A stretch of 64,000 bases of DNA, taken from positions 135,291-199,290 of the forward strand of contig CAXIPT010000031.1 of NCBI GenBank assembly GCA_964030475.1, read 5' to 3'. The DNA is from Tethya wilhelma (lineage: Eukaryota > Porifera > Demospongiae > Tethyida > Tethyidae). The notes under the pieces are model-generated. The model ran no database searches. It worked only from the letters and a program-made list of their open reading frames with translations, and was not told where the DNA came from. Numbering within the stretch: the first letter of the stretch is position 1; every line of letters starts with the position of its first letter. Below, in pieces: positions 57,398 to 64,000 of this stretch. A program made the position numbers and the translations under genes.

Positions 57398-57868
57398 ACA
57401 CAGACTGACAAATACACCTGACAAAGCCCACAAATACACAGACTGACAGATACACCTGACTAAGCCCGCAAGTACACAGACTGACAGACACACCTGACAA
57501 AGCCCGCGAGTACACAGACTGACAGACACACCTGACAAAGCCCGCGAGTACACAGACTGACAGACACACCTGACAAAGCCCACGAGTACACGAACTGACA
57601 GATACACCTGACAAAGCCCACAAGTGCACAGACTGACAGACACATCTGACAAAGCCCACGAGTACACAGACTGACAGATACACCTGACAAAGCCCGCGAG
57701 TACACAGACTGACAGACACACCTGACAAGGCCCGCGAGTACACAGACTGACAGATACACCTGACAAAGCCCGCGAGTACACCAACTGACAGATACACCTG
57801 ACAAAGCCCACAAGTGCACAGACTGACAGACACATCTGACAAAGCCCACGAGTACACCTGACAAAGCC
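57398..57868. repeat. 38-bp minisatellite, about 12 units
   Basis: The unit CACAGACTGACAGAYACACC..TGACAAAGCCCRCGAGTA repeats head to tail. Because 38 is not a multiple of 3 and the unit lacks stops on the minus strand, all three minus frames stay open and give spurious Cys-rich ORFs. Confidence 0.9.
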
Positions 57869-58374
57869 CACGTACTGTGCACAGACTGTACTTATATATT
57901 ATCTGTGATTATGAGCGTACCAAGGGTCTGGCTGCGCCAGACTAGCACTGATATGCTGATACTGACAGACACACCGGTACCTGTACATAGTTAGTACACA
58001 GACCGACAGATAATAGGCCTATATAGTATAGCTATAGCTACTAGCTTACTTTTTTAAGAAGTTCAGTTTCAGAGAAGTCCAGCTCAACTAACTTTTTCCA
58101 CAGGCATCAGTAGCAGTGCAAGTGCCAGAGAAACTTCGCTCAGAATTGCCCACCAGTGAAGAGGTCACATGTTTATCACGTGCAAGGTCTGCACATACAC
58201 GCGTGATTATTCCCAGACCAGACTGTAAATACTCAGAGCTAGCAAAATTAATAACAAAATTAATGGTTAATCAATGCAAATGCACTGTGGTAAATATTAC
58301 AATCATTTGAATGGTTCAGTTAAAAATCAACAAGTGGACATATAAACAAAGCAGACTCATCAGTGTCAACTTGG
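57869..58374. other. Non-coding stretch downstream of the tnp2 gene
   Basis: One short plus-strand frame (58116-58310) without a domain. Nothing else seen. Confidence 0.4.
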
Positions 58375-60843
58375 TCAACAACTGAAACAGTCCGGCACAC
58401 TATAAGCTGAACTGGCAAAAGGCAATACAGACTCTTCAAAGATATCACACTCCCATATTGTAACTGGTTTACCAATCATGTCCTTGTTACGGTGAGGTTT
58501 AAACCAAGAGGCAGAGAATAGAAGAAATGTTAGTTGTGACCCATCAATAACTGGCTTATGTTTAGCAAAAAAATTCACCCGAGCTGGACGCTGCTAATGA
58601 TCAGACATGTTAAGTGAGGCCATAACTGTAGATGACGACGAAGACCTACTTCGGTAGCTTCCAATTAACTTCTCATTGAGTGTAATGTGTCGATACTTAT
58701 GAAAGGCATTTGGAACTTCGACTTTTGCCGAAGGCACTCCACACAGCTCAGAGTACCTTTTTGAGGATTTCAACTTCACCTAAAGAAAAAAAGCTTCTAT
58801 AATAGTATCTCGGTAGCTCCACTGTCAGTGAATCTATGGTCCAACGGTTCACACCAGAACCTGTAATATTCCTAGCAGTTTCACACAGAGCATCAGACAG
58901 AGTTCCAACAACACGTTTCCCTGCAAACAGGTGAGAAAACTTGTTTTCATGTTCAGTAGGAAATGGAATTGGCTTGTGGTTGTCGATAAATCGTTGCATA
59001 AACTGTACTTCTACCGAACGATTATTACTTGGTTGCTGACCCATAACACCATTGTAATGTTCGAAAGAAAACAGCCAAAATCCATGAGGAGGACCGTAAT
59101 CTTTGATGCATTCATGTAAGTGACAATGCATGTGCATGTTTGGAGTAATCAATTCTTTGCCATACATTCTTTCCACACGTTTACAAAATGCCATTAGCAA
59201 GGCATCAGCAACGTTGATGTCATTGTGTTGGATAGTTCTTGAGCTGAGTATACGACATGCCAATACGAAGTGTCTCCAGCATTCTAAATGGTCATCAACA
59301 AGCACCCCCTTTAGCACAATAAGAGAAAAATAGATTATCCAGTTTTTAAACTGATCAGCTGTGAACTTGCTGAAGCCTGATTTTATTTTATTCGGAATTC
59401 TACCAATATCTGACGGTACTATCAATCGATCCGTTAGTTCTTGAATAATCTCAAATTTTGATTCAGGAATAATTTGACGATCAATCCAAATATCCTTTAA
59501 GATATGCTTACCTGTACCTAAGTACAAGTTATGCATTGGATCAACGACAAGCATCCTCGACGGATCAAAGTATGGTAACTTAAGTAGTTTCGTATATTTA
59601 TATCCAGATTGGGACTCCTTAGAAGAAACAGCACTTAAAGTATTGCAGTTTTGAGTTTCAGAGGCCACATTCTTGTGTTGCAGTACAGTTCATTTTTGCC
59701 AGGTATTTCGATCAAAACCAGAGTAATCCATGTATCCAACTCCACCAGAAAAAAGCTTAAGACATCGTGAACAGCCATAATGGGCATTGTATGATAAAAA
59801 TCCACATAATTTTCGCCCTGCAGGAAGGTCACAAGCTGCACACAGCAAAGCACAGCGTACAACTTTCTCGGTAGTTGTCCCATTGATACAAACATTTAGT
59901 TTCTTTCCTTGCCAAAGTTCTTTTAGTTCTACCACAAGTGGATCAAGAAAACTGTTGATATCACTTGGTTCTGATGGTCCTGGTAAAATCGCTACTAAAA
60001 TGACATTTTCGAGTTTATACCGTGAAGATCGAGTGAGGTTCATCACTGTCATATATATGGCTCCGATTGAGTATTTACTATGTTTAAATGGTTGAAACCA
60101 ATCTAAGTTGATTATCAAACCAAGAGCAAGAGGTTCAGATAGAAATGGAACACCATTGTAATTGCTAAATTCTTTCCAAATGTTACCATCAAACAAATCT
60201 TCCATAACTCCAGGTTTCACCACTCTAGTACGCCACTGTTCACACTCAGTATAAAAGGTTGGTCGCATTAGCAAAGCTTGCAGTGAGTCGACAATACTCA
60301 TGTAACAATACGTCAAGTATGGATATAGGACCTTTTTTCCACTTGACAATTCAACAGTTTTGAGTAGCAATGTACCACACGGTCGTCTCATTCTAGCATG
60401 AGGATGATTTGGAAAGGAAATGTATGGACAAAGTTTACTTGTGCGATCTTGATTTACACATTCGTCTATGGAATAGACACGATGACATGTTCGACACACA
60501 GAGTAACGTCGAAAATGACCCTGAATACTGTTCAGGTGATGCTTCAACTTGTATAGAGAACAGTTGATACTGCTGCACACACAGCTGAAAACTTGCCCAA
60601 GATTGCAAAAAAGATGCAAAAAAACTTTAAAGTTAATTCTGCAACAGCATCGGATAGATTGTGAAATGCTCTTAAATGTCCAATGAAGACAATAATCCAC
60701 TGAACAAGTATTGACCCATGTCTGTACTCATGATCATTGGATGATGGTTCATATAAATCAATAGATGGAGGTTCAATGTCAGCTGTAATTTCTTCCTCAT
60801 TTTTATCCCATATCAGGTTCTCCTCCAAATCAGGAATATCTTC
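58375..60843 (-). pseudogene. tnp2-type (EnSpm/CACTA) transposase, main part
   Basis: The exon begins after an acceptor-like AATTATACAG at about 60844. A helical lead (FHNLSDAVAELTLKF) is followed by a small deletion near 60558 that shifts the frame. Then come a zinc-like block (CRTCHRVYSIDEC), the NLDWFQPFKHSKYSIGAIY segment with a probable catalytic Asp near 60107, CALLCAACDLPAGRKLCGF, and DPMHNLYLGTGKHILKDIW near 59540. A TGA at 59690-59692 breaks the frame where Arg is likely. Near 58750 the frame changes, and a TAG at 58594 precedes the conserved tail (WFKPHRNKDMIGKPVTIWE, near 58500). CACTA-type enzymes cut element ends carrying CACTA-like termini; none was identified. Four lesions. Confidence 0.75.
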
Positions 60844-60986
60844 TGTATAATTGCAAATATATACCAAATAGTGACAACTTGACTTATACAGCATTATATA
60901 GGGGGGGGGCTATTATGGTCACATACTTTTTGGTGGGAAATATGTGGGAGGAAGCTAAAGTATGCATATTCGATTCAGTCGCTTAA

Positions 60987-61040
<54 letters not shown>
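60364..61040 (-). repeat. Local duplication, copy 1 (5' part of the tnp2 gene plus (CA)n)
   Basis: Matches 61042-61735 base for base with small differences, ending in a (CA)n run at 60990-61040. It lacks about 11 bases near 60558 that copy 2 retains, and about 40 bases near 60970. Confidence 0.85.
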
Positions 61041-61041
61041 N

Positions 61042-61735
61042 GTAGTAATGTACCACATGGTCGTCTCATTCTAGCATGAGGATGATTTGGAAAGGAAACG
61101 TATGGACAAAGTTTACTTGTACGATCTTGATTTACACATTCGTCTATGGAATAGACACGATGACATGTTCGACACAGAGTAATGTCGAAAATGACCCTGA
61201 ATACTGTTTAGGTGATGCTTCAGCTTGTATAGAGAATTTGGGAGGACAGTTGATACTGCTGCACACACAGCTGAAAACTTGCCCAAGATTGCAAAAAAGA
61301 TGCAAAAAAACTTTAAAGTTAATTCTGCAACAGCATCGGATAGATTGTGAAATGCTCTTAAATGTCCAATGAAGACAATAATCCACTGAACAAGTATTAC
61401 CCATGTCTGTACTCATGATCATTGGATGATGGTTCATATAAATCAATAGATGGAGGTTCAATGTCAGCTGTAATTTCTTCCTCAATTTCATCCCATATCA
61501 GGTTCTCCTCAAAATCAGGAATATGTTCTGTATAATTTCAGTTATATACCAAATAGTGACAACCTGACTTATACGGCATTATATAGGGGGGTTATAGTCA
61601 CATACTTTTTGGTGGGAAATATGTATCTTAGAGGGGAGGAAGCTAAAGTATGCATATTAAATTAGCTTTAGCCTTGGATACACCTAAGCCCCTCGATTCA
61701 GTCGCTTTTCTGAATTCACACACTGTGCATGCACA
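61042..61735 (-). repeat. Local duplication, copy 2
   Basis: Starts immediately after the N at 61041 in the middle of the tnp2 exon. At the position where copy 1 is frameshifted it keeps the bases that join the AVSTVL and LYKLKHHLN segments in one frame. Either a real tandem duplication or two alleles placed end to end in the assembly. Confidence 0.8.
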
Positions 61736-61751
61736 CACACACACACTCACG

Positions 61752-61795
<44 letters not shown>
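61735..61795. repeat. (CA)n microsatellite in a tnp2 gene intron
   Basis: CA run with a few substitutions, between the candidate second exon (61866 downward) and the main exon. Confidence 0.9.
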
Positions 61796-61796
<1 letters not shown>

Positions 61797-61943
61797 ACAC
61801 ACTCATTCAAATGTGACAAATCTTCATCTTCTTCAACATCCAACTTTGGTACATCAGACTGAAGTTCTATTCAAAAGAAAATTAATGATCATAAAATTTG
61901 TAGCCAGCATAAACAATCACTGAGTAAGCTCAGTAAAACTAAC

Positions 61944-62223
61944 CGTAGCTAGCACTGGGTAATTCGTCATCTCTTAGTAGGGTAGATTCATCACCACTTT
62001 CTATATGCCCTGGAGATAGTGGAGGAGATTCGTCTTGCTCCATACCGGGGCTAGCTTCATCTCGACCCTGACGCATATTGATCCAAGTGTCCGAAGAAAG
62101 ATCATAGTAAAGACGTTTGTGATATTTGTATGTCTTGATTGAAACATTGCTTTGGCAGTGTGGACAAAATCTCCTATTAACTTTCAGCAAAGGTCTTGGT
62201 AACTGCTCTTCTTCAATCATCAT
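61944..62223 (-). CDS. First coding exon of the tnp2-type transposase gene
   Basis: From Met 62223 the exon encodes a C2H2-like finger (FCPHCQSNVSIKTYKYHKRLYY) typical of the N-terminus of this animal tnp2 group, as I remember it, then an acidic/Ser/Pro-rich stretch. It ends at 61944 before GTTAGT. A second exon probably begins at 61866 after TTTGAATAG; the join is phase 1 and reads on as LQSDVPKLDVEEDEDLSHLN. The start could lie further upstream, because the frame stays open for about a dozen codons. It lies 306 bases from the divergent gene at 62530. Confidence 0.6.
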
Positions 62224-62529
62224 CCGTTTACGAGTATCCAGTCGACTGTAGACACGTATTAAGCGTAGCTAGTACAGTTCAGACAACATGTGACTTTTAG
62301 TAATAAAACTTTGGGGCTGCCCTTGCTAGTTTTAGGCGCCGGCGCACGCCAAGCTGGCCGGCCGATCGTATGACCGTACACGTACGTTCACGTACGTTCA
62401 CGTACGTATTCATATCATGCACGTGGCCACTTTGAAAAAAGGCGCCATGCACCATTTATAACAGCTGCCAGGTGTTGTGTGTGTACGTGTTTGCGTGTTT
62501 GGCAGAGTTTCACCTTATTTACAAGAGTT
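62224..62529. promoter_or_regulatory. Probable bidirectional promoter region
   Basis: About 300 bases between two divergent first exons. It is GC-rich by local standards (GGCGCCGGCGCACGCC) and has three CACGTACGT repeats near 62377-62407. A TTTATAA motif at 62455-62461 may be a TATA-like element for the plus-strand gene. Confidence 0.4.
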
Positions 62530-63719
62530 ATGGCCAGTGAACCTCACGAAAACAGATACTTTTCTGACGAAGAAATGTCGCATCTAATTTCTGTTAGGCG
62601 GCGTGAACGAAAACGTGACACATCGTCGGCTGCTTTTCACTCTCCGCCGACTGAGGGTGAGGGTACCAGGAGGAAAAGGTCCAAGGATCATATTCAAGGT
62701 GGCGACGATGCTCGTAAGTATTGTAAACTAACATACACACGTGTATCTACCACAAAGATCAAAATAGGACATGGCCCCCTGCCCTGATTATAATTATCCA
62801 CACTAAAATTTTCCTGGCTACGCCTATTTTATGATTTAGCTGAGTGTCTAATATACTGAATGATCTTACTTGCATGTAATACACCTATATTATTTTAGCT
62901 CCAAGTCTTCTTCCAACTCAAACTGACAAAGAAAAACGGAGTGGAGTACATAATTATCCTCATACTCCATTAACACATAGAAATAACCACAGCGACTCTT
63001 TCAGAGCTAGACACAAAACTCCTATGAATGGTATGTGTAGTGCTTTGTTGGATGAGAATCATGTACTTTGTTAGCTGATATAGTCGCCTCTATGTACACA
63101 GTTGACACTACCCATAGTCCAGAGGTGTTGGCTTCTGAAGAATCAAGTGATTCTGGAGAAGATATTGGTTTTAATTATTGTAAGTTGTAAGATTGTGGCA
63201 AAACATAGTTATATATTGCTTTTATCACACAGCTTTTAATTCTGAGAGAACACCCAGCTCAGAATTTGAGAGAGATCAAACAGCAAGAACTAAAGAAAGG
63301 AATTCTCAGTCTGGTAAGTTAATTCATACTGCAATTTTAAGCTTAGATTAAATGTTCAATGATAATTATCCATTCATGTAGATTCATCACTGACAACAAC
63401 CATTTTGTGTGATATACGCAATACTTTGACTGATTTGGTAAAGCGGGTTGAAGGCACTGAGAAGGAATTGAAAGTTTTGAAACAGAATATTCACAGTTGT
63501 GCATCTTCTTCAAGTGACTCAACTCCCCGAGTTAAAAAAAAGAAGATATCTCAACTTGTTCGGGTATGTGTCATAATCCATGAATCATGTAATGCACAAA
63601 GTAGAACTATTTGAATACAAAACTGTTATACTATATTATGTGCAGTCTGAAACAAGGAAGACATATCGGAGTTTACTTGATGAAGGAGAAGAGTTTGAAG
63701 GGTTTGATATTGGTTCACC
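62530..63719 (+). CDS. Intact multi-exon gene of unknown function, 3' end outside window
   Basis: Six exons, all with GT..AG introns: 62530-62713, 62899-63030, 63102-63179, 63233-63313, 63382-63563 and 63646-63719. The phases agree and no stop is met over 731 coding bases; the last donor (GTAAGTGT) leads out of the visible exons. The protein starts MASEPHENRYFSDEEMSHLI, with an Arg/Lys patch (RRRERKR), Ser/acidic linkers (SEESSDSGEDIG), a short coiled coil (DLVKRVEGTEKELKVLKQNI), a KKKK motif and then VRSETRKTYRSLLDEGEEFE. This last segment faintly recalls the lead-in to BEN-domain regions in invertebrate proteins; I am not sure. It is a nuclear, DNA-associated protein by composition only. 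It is transcribed away from the tnp2 transposase. Confidence 0.7.
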
Positions 63720-63939
63720 GTAAGTGTATGTGTGTGTGTGTGGGGGTGGGTGGTTATACTTTGCTATTACCTAGCAACCAAACTTTTTATAGGCCAATTG
63801 TCGGTTACTAGATGGGTGGAGGTGACAATAGAGTATGTAGCAAGGGATCACAGGGGGAAATGACAAACAAACTATAGTTAAGTGTGTGTCACTCCATCAT
63901 GCATCAAGTGCCCCCAATTTAAGGGTTATGCAACTATTA

Positions 63940-63942
<3 letters not shown>

Positions 63943-64000
<58 letters not shown>
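63943..64000. repeat. (GT)n microsatellite at the window end
   Basis: Perfect GT run continuing to the last base; it lies in or beyond the sixth intron of the preceding gene. Confidence 0.95.

Noticed and set aside
57204..57882. Three overlapping Cys-rich ORFs
   Set aside because: Produced by the 38-bp minisatellite, which lacks stops on the minus strand in any frame.

Overview
The window is eukaryotic and almost certainly from an invertebrate animal. Genes carry short spliceosomal GT..AG introns, there are calcium-binding EGF exons bounded by phase-1 introns, (CA)n/(GT)n tracts are everywhere, and the transposon families are typical of animals. The overall style suggests a sponge or a cnidarian; that is an inference, and no species can be read from the sequence. 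It is draft assembly: single N characters stand at 5013, 6600, 20284, 22465, 27469, 54404 and 61041, and an 85-N gap lies at 32330-32414. Several arrangements next to these gaps may be assembly products.

Most of the sequence is a graveyard of mobile elements. 1-3400: a two-gene ISL2EU-like DNA transposon, with a SWIM/YqaJ nuclease on + and a THAP/DDE transposase on -. 5180-6360: a Ty3/Gypsy integrase remnant (-). 6650-7735: a decayed transposase-like gene. 7740-15000: foldback elements, MITEs, SINE-like copies and a dispersed repeat (R1). 15161-18738: a pogo-family transposase whose exons splice in phase into a Ulp1 (C48) protease plus PHD finger. 18841-22465: a tandem array of small phase-1 exons built from a 57-bp unit and separated by GT-repeat introns, followed by an inverted copy and a minus-strand EGF exon. 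22500-24840: MITEs. 24844-27183 and 38069-40477: two copies of a Tc1/mariner-like element that carries a second, convergent ORF. 27925-28354: end of an EGF-containing gene. 28400-37000: MITEs, foldbacks and microsatellites. 37069-41261: a back-to-back pair of about 0.9-kb TIR elements, one of them split by the second Tc1-like copy at a TA target. 42406-51052: Gypsy element A, itself interrupted by a MITE, joined through its broken 3' LTR to Gypsy element B. 51283-52790: a MULE remnant. 52770-54400: an AT-rich ~200-bp satellite that switches orientation. 54797-56066: a second fragment of Gypsy A. 56653-57282: an intact 209-residue ORF of unknown function. 58375-62223: a decayed tnp2-type (EnSpm/CACTA) transposase gene (-) with a local duplication. 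62530-63719 and beyond: an intact multi-exon gene (+) that starts only about 300 bp from that transposase.

The candidates for something new are the pogo-Ulp1-PHD fusion, the Tc1-like element with a conserved second gene, the tandem micro-exon array, and the divergent pairing of the tnp2 transposase with the six-exon gene. Nearly every transposase and retroelement ORF carries at least one stop or frameshift. The apparently intact genes are the 62530 gene, the 209-residue ORF, the copy-1 accessory ORF of the Tc1-like element, and the Ulp1-PHD exon.
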